Assembly: GCA_024401365.1 (NCBI GenBank)
Contig: JAKSLE010000011.1
Span: 1 to 64,000, forward strand
DNA from: Bacteroidales bacterium
Lineage (GTDB): Bacteria; Bacteroidota; Bacteroidia; Bacteroidales; Marinilabiliaceae
Direction of reading: 5' to 3'
DNA: 64,000 bases
Shown here: positions 1-7,545 of the stretch, piece after piece
Layout of the letters: every line of letters begins with the position of its first letter
How positions within the stretch are numbered: position 1 is the stretch's first letter
The notes under the pieces: model-generated
What the model saw: only the letters and a program-made list of their open reading frames with translations
What the model was told of the DNA's origin: nothing
Databases searched by the model: none
Made by a program: the position numbers and the translations under genes

Positions 1-26
1 ATGTGGGAGAGTAGGTAGCCGCCACT
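1..26 (+). rRNA. rrf: 5S ribosomal RNA, 3' end only
   Basis: The first bases read GGGAGAGTAGGTAGCCGCC from position 5, which matches the conserved 3' part of bacterial 5S rRNA (GGGAGAGTAGG followed by the closing strand of helix I). The rest of the gene lies left of the window. A strong intrinsic terminator follows within ten bases, as expected at the end of an rRNA operon. The exact mature 3' end is estimated. Confidence 0.8.
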
Positions 27-34
27 TAAATTTA

Positions 35-77
35 GAACCTCAGTAATCTGATGATTGCTGGGGTTCGTTTGTTTTTT
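35..77 (+). terminator. rRNA operon terminator
   Basis: A 14-bp hairpin (35-48 pairing with 53-66, two G-U pairs, four-base loop) is followed by a T-rich run at 68-77. It directly follows the 5S rRNA end. Confidence 0.85.
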
Positions 78-122
78 GAGGGTGTGGTGCCCTGAAAGGG
101 CATAAGTATAAGAAATATGTAT

Positions 123-130
123 TAACTTTG
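123..130 (+). promoter_or_regulatory. -7 promoter element for DUF4293 gene
   Basis: TAACTTTG matches the Bacteroidota sigma-ABfr -7 consensus TAnnTTTG, 30 bases before the ATG. No clear -33 TTTG is visible. Confidence 0.6.
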
Positions 131-160
131 TAGTATAAATTGTAAACCGTACTATTGAAA

Positions 161-622
161 ATGATACAGCGTATTCAGTCGCTTTATATATTGGCGGCAA
201 TTGTTGCTTTGGGAACTTTGTTCTTTGTTGATTTGGGTCAGCTCTCGGGCGAAGTTGGGTTATTTAATGTAACGCATTATGGCGTTGTTGATGTGACGAA
301 GGGAGGCAGCGATATAATTACATATTTGTTCCCTTTAGCCTCTGTTTTGGGTGTGACAGTTATATTAGCTCTGATAGATCTTTTCTTGTTTAAGAACAGG
401 ATGTTGCAGATGCGTGTTGCTACTATTACTGCGGCATTGTCTATTGCTTCTGCCATTATGATAGTTCTTACCAACTGGGTAGTGGCTTCTAGTCTGGATA
501 TGAGCTGGTCTTTTTATTGGACTATGATTTTGCCTATTGCGGCGGCTATATTGATGGTATTGGCTTATCGCAAGATATCTGATGATGAGGCGTTGATAAG
601 AAGTTTGAATAGATTGAGATAA
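161..622 (+). CDS. DUF4293 family membrane protein
   Basis: A 154-residue integral membrane protein beginning MIQRIQSLY, the conserved opening of DUF4293 proteins, which occur throughout Bacteroidota and have no known function. Four hydrophobic segments are visible at roughly residues 7-25, 48-75, 84-105 and 112-133, with a basic C-terminus. An in-frame TTG at 155 would add two residues, but the ATG at 161 matches the family start. It is a single gene with its own -7 element and a terminator right behind it. It sits between the rRNA operon and convergent yebC. Family assignment is firm; the role is unknown. Confidence 0.85.
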   Translation: MIQRIQSLYILAAIVALGTLFFVDLGQLSGEVGLFNVTHYGVVDVTKGGSDIITYLFPLASVLGVTVILALIDLFLFKNRMLQMRVATITAALSIASAIMIVLTNWVVASSLDMSWSFYWTMILPIAAAILMVLAYRKISDDEALIRSLNRLR

Positions 623-645
623 AGAGAGCTGATATAGAGATATTT

Positions 646-673
646 AGCCTGGCAAGAACTGCTGGGCTTTTTT
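646..673 (+). terminator. Terminator of DUF4293 gene
   Basis: An 8-bp hairpin (646-653 with 661-668, two G-U pairs) is followed by six T residues. Confidence 0.7.
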
Positions 674-712
674 GTTGCTGTAAAGGTGTATAATTTCGGT
701 GTACGTATAGAA

Positions 713-757
713 ATAAATAAAGCCTTGCCAATATTCGACTGGCAAGGCTTTATTTAT
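713..757. terminator. Bidirectional terminator between DUF4293 gene and yebC
   Basis: A perfect 18-bp inverted repeat (713-730 and 740-757, nine-base loop). Its outer ends are A-rich on the left and T-rich on the right, so it can end transcription from both sides. It lies 16 bases beyond the yebC stop codon. Confidence 0.85.
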
Positions 758-772
758 GTTAAGTAAATTGGA

Positions 773-1513
773 TTACTCCTCGTCGATGAGCTCGTCCTGG
801 TTGCCGATTGTGTGGTATACGTTGTTTACGTCCTCATCCTCCTCGAGTTTGTCGAGAAGTTTGCCGAGGGCAACGTACTCGTCCTTTGTAAGGTTCTTTG
901 TATCGGTAGGGATACGCTCGAAGTCGGCAGAAACGATTTCGAACTCGTTCTCCTCAAGATACTTCTGGATTTGACCGAAGTTCTCGAATTCGCCATAGAT
1001 ATTGATTACGTTATCGTCGTCTACGAAGATTTCGCTTACTCCGTAATCGATCATCTCAAGCTCGAGCTCCTCAAGATCGAGGCCCTCTTTCTGGCTAACC
1101 TTGAAGTAGCATTTGTGTTCGAACATAAATGCTACTGAGCCTGATGTGCCGAGTGAGCCGCCGAACTTATTGAAGTATGAACGTACGTTTGCAACTGTAC
1201 GTGTTGGGTTATCTGTAGCTGTCTCTACGAGGATAGCGATACCGTTAGGACCATAGCCCTCGTATACCATCTCCTTGTAATCTGTCTGATCCTTAGAAGT
1301 TGCCTTTTTGATAGCGCGCTCTACGTTCTCCTTAGGCATGCTGGCAGCCTTAGCGTTCTGCATGAGCACACGCAACTTAGAGTTTGCATGTGGGTCAGGA
1401 CCTGCTGCTTTAACTGCGATGATAATCTCTTTGGCAAGCTTAGTAAAAGTCTTAGCCATGGTGCCCCAGCGCTTAAGCTTACGGGCCTTACGGTACTCAA
1501 ATGCGCGTCCCAT
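773..1513 (-). CDS. yebC: YebC/PmpR family regulatory protein
   Basis: A 246-residue TACO1/YebC family protein. It opens MGRAFEYRKARKLKRWGTMA and continues with the family signatures AKEIIIAVKAAGPDP, NSKLRVLMQNAKAASMPK, YEGYGPNGIAI and ATDNPTRTVANVR. YebC-type proteins bind DNA as PmpR-like regulators or, as shown for some members, help ribosomes through difficult peptide stretches; the sequence does not tell which applies here. The length is normal and the C-terminus is acidic. The gene is monocistronic, on the minus strand, with a good promoter upstream and a long shared hairpin downstream. Confidence 0.95.
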   Translation of the reverse strand: MGRAFEYRKARKLKRWGTMAKTFTKLAKEIIIAVKAAGPDPHANSKLRVLMQNAKAASMPKENVERAIKKATSKDQTDYKEMVYEGYGPNGIAILVETATDNPTRTVANVRSYFNKFGGSLGTSGSVAFMFEHKCYFKVSQKEGLDLEELELEMIDYGVSEIFVDDDNVINIYGEFENFGQIQKYLEENEFEIVSADFERIPTDTKNLTKDEYVALGKLLDKLEEDEDVNNVYHTIGNQDELIDEE

Positions 1514-1565
1514 AGTGCGTCTTTGTCTTTATTTATGGATTTATTATTAATCTAATTTAGCGCTG

Positions 1566-1596
1566 CAAAAGTATCAATATTTTGAGAATATTCAAA
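1566..1596 (-). promoter_or_regulatory. yebC promoter (-7 and -33)
   Basis: On the minus strand TACTTTTG (1566-1573) is a perfect -7 element. TTTG (1593-1596) lies 19 bases upstream, which is the canonical Bacteroidota spacing. Confidence 0.75.
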
Positions 1597-1680
1597 GTGG
1601 TTATAGGCTATTTGTTAAATGTAATGAGAATAGGGGAGGAGCGTATATGTGCTTTTTTAGCATATTTTCAGAAAACTGCA

Positions 1681-1711
1681 CTTGATTTATCCATAATGCG
1701 AATTAACTTTG
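1681..1711 (+). promoter_or_regulatory. Promoter of the rRNA methyltransferase-gluQ operon
   Basis: TAACTTTG at 1704-1711 is the -7 element. CTTG at 1681-1684, 19 bases upstream, is a one-mismatch -33 element. The ATG follows 28 bases after the -7. Confidence 0.65.
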
Positions 1712-1739
1712 CATTGATTTATACAACCAAAAGGAATTT

Positions 1740-2858
1740 ATGAAACTCATCGTTAAGACACTTCATGGTGTTGAAGAATTGCTCGCTACAGAGCTTCAAG
1801 AGTTAGGTGCTACAGAAATCGCGGCAGAGCGTCGTGCGGTGGCTTGTGAGGCCGACCTCGAGACAATGTATAAGATCTGCTATTTGTCGCGCTTTGCATT
1901 GCGTGTGCTTGTGGAAGTTGTAAAGTGCAAGCCTGAGACGGATAAGGATCTCTATAATGCTGTTCATGAATTCCCATGGAATGAGTATATAGCTCCAACG
2001 CAATTGATATTCATTGACCATATTACATTCTCTCAGAAGTGGAACAACTCGAAGTTCCTTGCGATGAAGACCAAGGATGCTATTGTGGATCAGATAGCAG
2101 AAAAGTGTGGGTCTCGACCTTCTGTTGATGCTGAGAAGTTTGATATACTCCTTAATGTACATGCTACAGATGAGGATGTGACAGTATCGCTTGATGCGTC
2201 GCGCACATCGCTCAACCGTAGAGGTTACCGTACGACGCAGCCTGCATCGGCTACTAACGAGGTTTTGGCTGCTGCATTGGTGAAGTTGAGCGGTTGGACT
2301 CCAGATCAGGCGCTTTATGATCCAATGTGTGGAGCAGGTACTATTTGTATAGAGGCAGCCATGATGGCGCGCAATATTCCTGCGAATAAGTATAGAAAAG
2401 AGCCATTTGGCTTCGAGAAGTGGCAGAATCTTGATGCTGAGTTGTGGCAGAAGGTTAAAGACGAAGCTGAGGCTAAGATTAATAATATGAGATTGACCAT
2501 TATTGGTTCGGATCTCAATACTGAAGGCCTTGATATTTACAAGCAGGCAGCATTGATGATGAATCTCACTCCAGATGTGCGTTGTATCAAGCAATCAGTT
2601 AAAGAAGCTACTCGTCAGACAGCAGAAGGTGTGGTTATCACCTGTCCACCTACTGAAGATGAAGAGGCTCCAAAGAAGAATATTATTGAGTATTATAAGG
2701 AGTTGACATATTATCTCTCTCGTAATTTCCCTGATCATGATGTTTGGGTGTATAGTTCTAACCTTAAGGCATTGAGAAATGTGCCTTATGGAGCTGAAGA
2801 GAGATTGAAAGTATTCTCTGGCAATACAGAGGGTAACTTCAACAAGTATCCTTTCTAA
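1740..2858 (+). CDS. THUMP-domain RlmL-like rRNA methyltransferase with degenerate catalytic motif
   Basis: A 372-residue protein with an N-terminal THUMP RNA-binding region (about residues 1-160) and a Rossmann methyltransferase domain. AdoMet motif I is intact as DPMCGAGT (D194-T201). The N-terminus and the LNRRGYR and NEVLAAALV segments match the RlmL/YcbY-type 23S rRNA guanine-N2 methyltransferases of Bacteroidota. The oddity is catalytic motif IV. Where the family has NPPY followed by GER, this protein has T301-C-P-P-T305 followed by acidic residues, and the region after it is diverged and compact. Bacteroides homologues run on with NPPYGER and a longer tail. The enzyme may be inactive or altered. 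gluQ follows after 11 bases, so the two are co-transcribed. Confidence 0.8.
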   Translation: MKLIVKTLHGVEELLATELQELGATEIAAERRAVACEADLETMYKICYLSRFALRVLVEVVKCKPETDKDLYNAVHEFPWNEYIAPTQLIFIDHITFSQKWNNSKFLAMKTKDAIVDQIAEKCGSRPSVDAEKFDILLNVHATDEDVTVSLDASRTSLNRRGYRTTQPASATNEVLAAALVKLSGWTPDQALYDPMCGAGTICIEAAMMARNIPANKYRKEPFGFEKWQNLDAELWQKVKDEAEAKINNMRLTIIGSDLNTEGLDIYKQAALMMNLTPDVRCIKQSVKEATRQTAEGVVITCPPTEDEEAPKKNIIEYYKELTYYLSRNFPDHDVWVYSSNLKALRNVPYGAEERLKVFSGNTEGNFNKYPF

Positions 2859-2869
2859 TAATTGTTGCT

Positions 2870-3823
2870 ATGGTAGTAGGCCGTTATGCACCATCGCCGA
2901 CTGGATATATGCATTACGGTAATGCTGCGGCTGCGCTTGCGTCGTGGTTGGATGTGAGAGTCAGGGACGGAAAGTGGCTACTACGCATAGAAGATTTGGA
3001 CAAAGAAAGATGTCGCCCCGAATATGTAGAGGCGCTTAAAGAAGATTTATTATGGCTAGGCTTGGAGTGGGATTGCTCCGAGCCTCTTTTTGTTCAGTCG
3101 GAGCGCAACCATATATATGAATCTGCGCTCAAGCAATTAGAAGATCAAGGGCAGACCTACCACTGTTTCTGTACGCGAGCACAATTGTCTGCGATAGCCT
3201 CTGCGCCACAAGAAGGTGAGGGGGGAGAGGTCGGTCGCAGGTATAGGGCTAATCCCTGTGAGCATATAGCTTGCTCGCAGTTTTTTCAAATGCAGCAAGA
3301 AGGCAAGCGAAGTTCTATACGTTTGAAATTGCCCGATATTGAAGATGAGTTTACCGATTTGCACTTTGGGGTACAGAAGGCGTCGTTGCGAGAGTCGATA
3401 GGTTCGGATCCCGTTTTGCGTCGTTCGGATGGCATGTGGGCCTACCAGTTGGCCGTTTCTGTTGATGATGCCTTGCAAGGAGTCAATATAGTCACGCGAG
3501 GAGTTGATCTGATGACATCGGCGCATGTTCAGCGTTATATAATAAGGTCACTAGGGTATGAAGTTCCGCAATATGCTCATATTCCGTTACTGATGGGGTT
3601 GGACGGCATGAGGCTAGCCAAGCGCAATGGTGGCAATGGGCAATATACTATAAGGTATGCCCGGGAAGTAGAACATATTTCGCCTGGGCAGTTTATTGCG
3701 AGGGTACTAGGGATAATGGGAGTGATTTTGCCGGTTGTAGATTCTCTATCCCTTGATGAGGCTCTTGATTGTTGGGGTAGACATGCCTTTACTTGCGGAG
3801 ACGCAGTTTCTATTGTTAAATGA
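2870..3823 (+). CDS. gluQ: Glutamyl-Q tRNA(Asp) synthetase
   Basis: A 317-residue paralogue of the glutamyl-tRNA synthetase catalytic domain without the anticodon-binding domain. That is the hallmark of GluQRS, which attaches glutamate to queuosine at position 34 of tRNA-Asp. The class I HIGH motif is H15-Y-G-N18 after PSPTG. The KMSKS counterpart is RLAKR near residue 250. The zinc-site residues of this family are visible as C99-F-C101, Y125 and C130. At 317 residues it is slightly longer than E. coli YadB (~300). It is the second gene of the operon and is followed by a terminator at 3968. Confidence 0.85.
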   Translation: MVVGRYAPSPTGYMHYGNAAAALASWLDVRVRDGKWLLRIEDLDKERCRPEYVEALKEDLLWLGLEWDCSEPLFVQSERNHIYESALKQLEDQGQTYHCFCTRAQLSAIASAPQEGEGGEVGRRYRANPCEHIACSQFFQMQQEGKRSSIRLKLPDIEDEFTDLHFGVQKASLRESIGSDPVLRRSDGMWAYQLAVSVDDALQGVNIVTRGVDLMTSAHVQRYIIRSLGYEVPQYAHIPLLMGLDGMRLAKRNGGNGQYTIRYAREVEHISPGQFIARVLGIMGVILPVVDSLSLDEALDCWGRHAFTCGDAVSIVK

Positions 3824-3892
3824 TATTTGGTTAATACTTGTTAACTGTTGATAGGTCTATTTGTGACTATTTGAGCAAGTAAAATGCCCTAA

Positions 3893-4037
3893 AATGTATC
3901 ATTTTTTTTGTCGTACGATACATTGGTAATTTTAAAACCGCTTAATATCAGACGAATAGACAAATGTCGATTTTCAAGGGGTTGAAAACGATCGTTTTTT
4001 TGTTGAATGATACATACGATAAAAAAAATGTTACGTT
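3893..4037. repeat. Imperfect 32-base inverted repeat pair upstream of susC
   Basis: The reverse complement of 3893-3924 matches 4006-4037 at 25 of 32 positions, centred on a shared A8/T8 tract. The left arm is itself a palindrome with ends AATGTATC and GATACATT. The pair ends 28 bases before the susC -7 element, so it could be an operator. Its function is unknown. Confidence 0.6.
3968..4001 (+). terminator. Probable terminator of the gluQ operon
   Basis: A hairpin (TTTTCAA/TTGAAAA core within 3968-3990, GGGG loop) is followed by ATCG and seven T residues. It lies 145 bases after the gluQ stop. Confidence 0.55.
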
Positions 4038-4065
4038 AACGAAACGCTTTTTAATAATTATTTGC

Positions 4066-4073
4066 TACATTTG
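4066..4073 (+). promoter_or_regulatory. -7 promoter element of susC
   Basis: TACATTTG matches TAnnTTTG, 215 bases before the ATG, which implies a long untranslated leader. No -33 TTTG is seen at the usual distance. Confidence 0.55.
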
Positions 4074-4287
4074 CAGTCGATAAACTAGGTGGCTTGATGC
4101 TCTCTTGGTTCGAATGTAAGTTAGTCGCTTATTCGATTTTTGGAAATTTATCTGGCGTCGTCTTATATCTTGAATGAAGTGAGCACTAAGAAACAGGGTT
4201 TGTCTAAGCAGTTCAATTAAATAACCAAAGAGTTTGAATGAGTGCGCAAGTGCGAGTTTGGGCTCAGAGTAATTAATCAAAAGTACT

Positions 4288-7200
4288 ATGTTATTAAACA
4301 AATGGAAATTTGCAAAGGTGCTATTGTTGTTGCCAATGCTATTTTTCTCGTTTTCTGCATTCGCTCAGAAGAGTGTTTCGGGAACGGTTACAGCTTCCTC
4401 TGATGGACAGCCATTGCCGGGCGTGAACGTGCTTGTACAGGGTACAACGCAGGGAACGATTACTGATTTCGATGGTAAGTACCAGATTTCAGTTAATGAG
4501 GGTCAGACCCTCGTGTTCACATTCGTAGGTTTCACAACACAGAATGTTCCTGTAGTTGCTGGCCAGAATGTTTACAATGTAGTCCTTGAGGACGAAACTT
4601 CAGACCTTGAAGAGGTAGTTGTCATGGGTTATGGTGTTCAGAAGAAGAAACTCGTTACTGGTGCTACAGTACAGGTAAAGGGTGACGAGATTGCTAAGTT
4701 GAACACAACAAATGCATTGGAGGCAATGCAGTCAAGTTCTCCTGGTGTACAGATTACGCAGTCATCTGCACAGCCAGGTAAGGGATTTAAGGTTTATATT
4801 CGTGGTATTGGTACTACAGGTAATGCATCACCTCTTTATGTAATTGACGGAGTAGCTGGTGGTAGCATCGACAACATCAACCCTAACGATATCGAGTCAA
4901 TCGACGTTTTGAAGGATGCTGCTTCAGCAGCTATCTATGGTGCTCGTGCTGCCAACGGTGTAATCCTCGTTACAACAAGACAAGGTAAGGAAGGTAAGAT
5001 TGAGTTGACTTACAATGGTTCACTCGGTTGGTCGAACGCTTACAAGCGTCCACAGCTTCTTGATGCTCAGCAGTACATGACAATCTTCGATGAGTACAAC
5101 TTTAATGTTAATGGTTCTAAGGTAGATTGGTCAGCTTATGTACCAAAAGAGATCCTCGACAAGGTTGCATCAGGTTGGAAGGGTACTGACTGGTGGGGTG
5201 CTTTTGAGAACAAGAACGCTCTCCAGCAGAATCACTCAGTAACATTGACTGGTGGTTCAGACAAGTCTAAGTTTGCTATGTCATACTCATATACTGATAA
5301 CGAAGGTATTATGGGTGCAGATATGGCTTCTTACTACAAGCGTCACTCTATCCGTATCAACAGTGACCATGTCCTCTTGAGGGTTAAGGATTTCGACGCT
5401 ATCACAATCGGTGAGAACATCTCTATCGGCTACAACGTAAGCCATGACCTCGCTGAGGATGGTATGTACTGGAGCTACATCCACAGCTTGCTTCAGGTTA
5501 CTCCACTTATGCCACAGTATGATGAGAATGGTAACATTTACAACTATCAGGATCTTGATGGTAATCTTACTCATGGTAAGGGTTGGAACGATGGTATGTT
5601 CAACAACCTTTGGGAGAACCTCACTAAGGGTGGTTTCGGTGCTTTGGCAGAGAGCCGTAACATCAGCGCTAATGCTACTGCTTTCTTGACAATTCAGCCA
5701 ATCAAGGGCTTGAAGTTCCGTTCACAGTTCAACTATAACTGGGGTTCAGGTGCATATCGTAGCTATTCAGAGCCACGTTCTCCAGCTCCTGGTACAGGTG
5801 TAGTTAAGGAGTATTCTGCTAGCCAGAGCACATGGTTGAACACAGGTTATTCTATTGAAAACACTCTTACATATGATCTCCCAGTAATCGCTGGTAACAA
5901 GATCAGTGTGTTGGTTGGTCAGAGCTTCCAGAGCACAGGTTGGAGTACTAACCTTGGTGGTTCTAACAAGATCGCTTATGGTAGCCAGCTTGCAACTCTT
6001 AAGGGTTGGGATTCAGCTTGGATGTCAAACTTCAAGCTTACAAGTGCAACAGATGCTTCTCTTACAGGCAAGCCAAATGATGAGGAGTATCTTGCTTCAT
6101 GGTTCGGTCGTGTAAACTGGGACTTGAACGAGACATACATGGCAACTGTAACTATGCGTCGTGATGGTTCAAGTATCTTTACAGAAGGTAAGCGTTGGGG
6201 TTCATTCCCTTCAGTATCTGCTGGTTGGGTAATGTCAAATGAGGCCTTCATGGAGGATGCTCAGAGTGTAGTTGACTTCTTGAAGCTCCGTGCATCTTGG
6301 GGTCAGAATGGTAACTGTGCTATTTCTAAGTACCAGTATCTTTCAACTATCGCATTGTCAGGTGACGCTAATGATAGCGGTTACAAGTTCGGTGACGACT
6401 TGGCTACTTCTGTATCTGGTGTTCCTCACACTGGTGCATACGCAAACATCGTACCTAACCCAGACCTCACATGGGAGACATCAGAGCAGATCGACCTCGG
6501 TTTCGATGCTCGCTTCCTTGAGAGCCGTCTCTCTTTGAACTTCGACTGGTATAAGAAGACTACAAAGGATTGGTTGATCACAGGTCCTATGGTTGCTGTT
6601 TATGGTACAAACCCTGCAGCTATCAATGGTGGTGATGTTGAGAACAAGGGTATTGAGCTTGCACTCACTTGGAACGACAAGATTTCTAAGGATTTGAGCT
6701 ACAATATTGGTGTAAACTTTGCTACAAATAAGAACGAAGTAACACGTATTGCTAACGAGACACATCGTATTGATGGTCCTGGTGGCGTTCTTTCACAGGG
6801 TACTGATTATATCTACCGTGCAGAAGAGGGTAAGCCAATCGGATACTTCTATGGTATGTCATACAGCGGTATCTGGCAAAACCAGGCTCAGATTGACGCA
6901 GCTCGTGCAGCAGGCAAGGCAGTTCTTGACGACGCACAGCCAGGTGACTGTATCTGGGATGACTGGAATGGTGATGGTGTAATCACATACGCTGAAGGTG
7001 ACAAATGTGACCGTCATGAGATTGGTAATCCAAACCCAGACGTAACACTTGGTATTAACCTTGGTATCAACTTCAAGGGTATTGACTTGTCTATCAACGG
7101 TGCTGGTGCATTTGGTCAGCAGGTTATGCGTTCTTACCGTTCATTCGGTGATGATCCAGATCAGAACTACGATACAACAATCTTGAATCGTTGGCATGGT

Positions 7201-7530
7201 GATGGTACATCAAATACTCAGCCTCGTATTTCAGGTACTGGTCATAGCAATACAATTTGGGTATCAACCCGTTACATGGAGGATGCTGACTACTTCAAGA
7301 TCAAGGCTGTAACACTCGGCTATGACTTCAAGCAGCTCATCAAGTCTATGCCATTCCAGCAGGTTCGCCTCTATGCTCAGGTATCTAACCTCCATACATT
7401 CACAAGCTACACTGGTCTCGATCCTGAGGTTGGTTCTTCAGCTGGTGGTAATGGTTGGGCCTCAGGTGTTGACCTTGGTTTGTATCCATCATCACGTACA
7501 TGGACAGTAGGTGCAAGCATCAAATTCTAA
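4288..7530 (+). CDS. SusC/RagA family TonB-dependent outer-membrane transporter
   Basis: A 1,080-residue TonB-dependent transporter. The signal peptide (about residues 1-26) ends in SAFAQ. It is followed by a carboxypeptidase-regulatory-like domain (VSGTVTASSDGQPLPGVNV, about 30-105), a TonB box region (LEEVVVMGYG, near 110-119), the plug domain (PGVQI, YVIDGVAGG, IDVLKDAASAAIYGARAANGVI) and a long 22-strand-type barrel ending in SRTWTVGASIKF. Such proteins carry glycan fragments or peptides bound by their SusD partner across the outer membrane. susD follows after 15 bases. No sigma/anti-sigma pair, hybrid two-component sensor or glycosidase adjoins it, so the substrate cannot be read from context. 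Confidence 0.95.
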   Translation: MLLNKWKFAKVLLLLPMLFFSFSAFAQKSVSGTVTASSDGQPLPGVNVLVQGTTQGTITDFDGKYQISVNEGQTLVFTFVGFTTQNVPVVAGQNVYNVVLEDETSDLEEVVVMGYGVQKKKLVTGATVQVKGDEIAKLNTTNALEAMQSSSPGVQITQSSAQPGKGFKVYIRGIGTTGNASPLYVIDGVAGGSIDNINPNDIESIDVLKDAASAAIYGARAANGVILVTTRQGKEGKIELTYNGSLGWSNAYKRPQLLDAQQYMTIFDEYNFNVNGSKVDWSAYVPKEILDKVASGWKGTDWWGAFENKNALQQNHSVTLTGGSDKSKFAMSYSYTDNEGIMGADMASYYKRHSIRINSDHVLLRVKDFDAITIGENISIGYNVSHDLAEDGMYWSYIHSLLQVTPLMPQYDENGNIYNYQDLDGNLTHGKGWNDGMFNNLWENLTKGGFGALAESRNISANATAFLTIQPIKGLKFRSQFNYNWGSGAYRSYSEPRSPAPGTGVVKEYSASQSTWLNTGYSIENTLTYDLPVIAGNKISVLVGQSFQSTGWSTNLGGSNKIAYGSQLATLKGWDSAWMSNFKLTSATDASLTGKPNDEEYLASWFGRVNWDLNETYMATVTMRRDGSSIFTEGKRWGSFPSVSAGWVMSNEAFMEDAQSVVDFLKLRASWGQNGNCAISKYQYLSTIALSGDANDSGYKFGDDLATSVSGVPHTGAYANIVPNPDLTWETSEQIDLGFDARFLESRLSLNFDWYKKTTKDWLITGPMVAVYGTNPAAINGGDVENKGIELALTWNDKISKDLSYNIGVNFATNKNEVTRIANETHRIDGPGGVLSQGTDYIYRAEEGKPIGYFYGMSYSGIWQNQAQIDAARAAGKAVLDDAQPGDCIWDDWNGDGVITYAEGDKCDRHEIGNPNPDVTLGINLGINFKGIDLSINGAGAFGQQVMRSYRSFGDDPDQNYDTTILNRWHGDGTSNTQPRISGTGHSNTIWVSTRYMEDADYFKIKAVTLGYDFKQLIKSMPFQQVRLYAQVSNLHTFTSYTGLDPEVGSSAGGNGWASGVDLGLYPSSRTWTVGASIKF

Positions 7531-7545
7531 TTGGAGAAAAAAGTT

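Larger units (their letters stand above)
3824..4287 (+). other. 464-base intergenic region: gluQ terminator, inverted repeats and susC leader
   Basis: It holds, in order, an inverted repeat arm (3893-3924), the probable gluQ terminator (3968-4001), the second arm (4006-4037), a -7 promoter element (4066-4073) and a leader of about 200 bases before susC. I saw no coding sequence and no recognised riboswitch in the leader. Confidence 0.6.

Noticed and set aside
1803..2594. A 263-codon open frame antisense to the rRNA methyltransferase gene
   Set aside because: The sense frame has clear THUMP and methyltransferase motifs; the antisense product has no recognisable domain and is rich in His/Arg/Ile/Cys as expected for a shadow frame.
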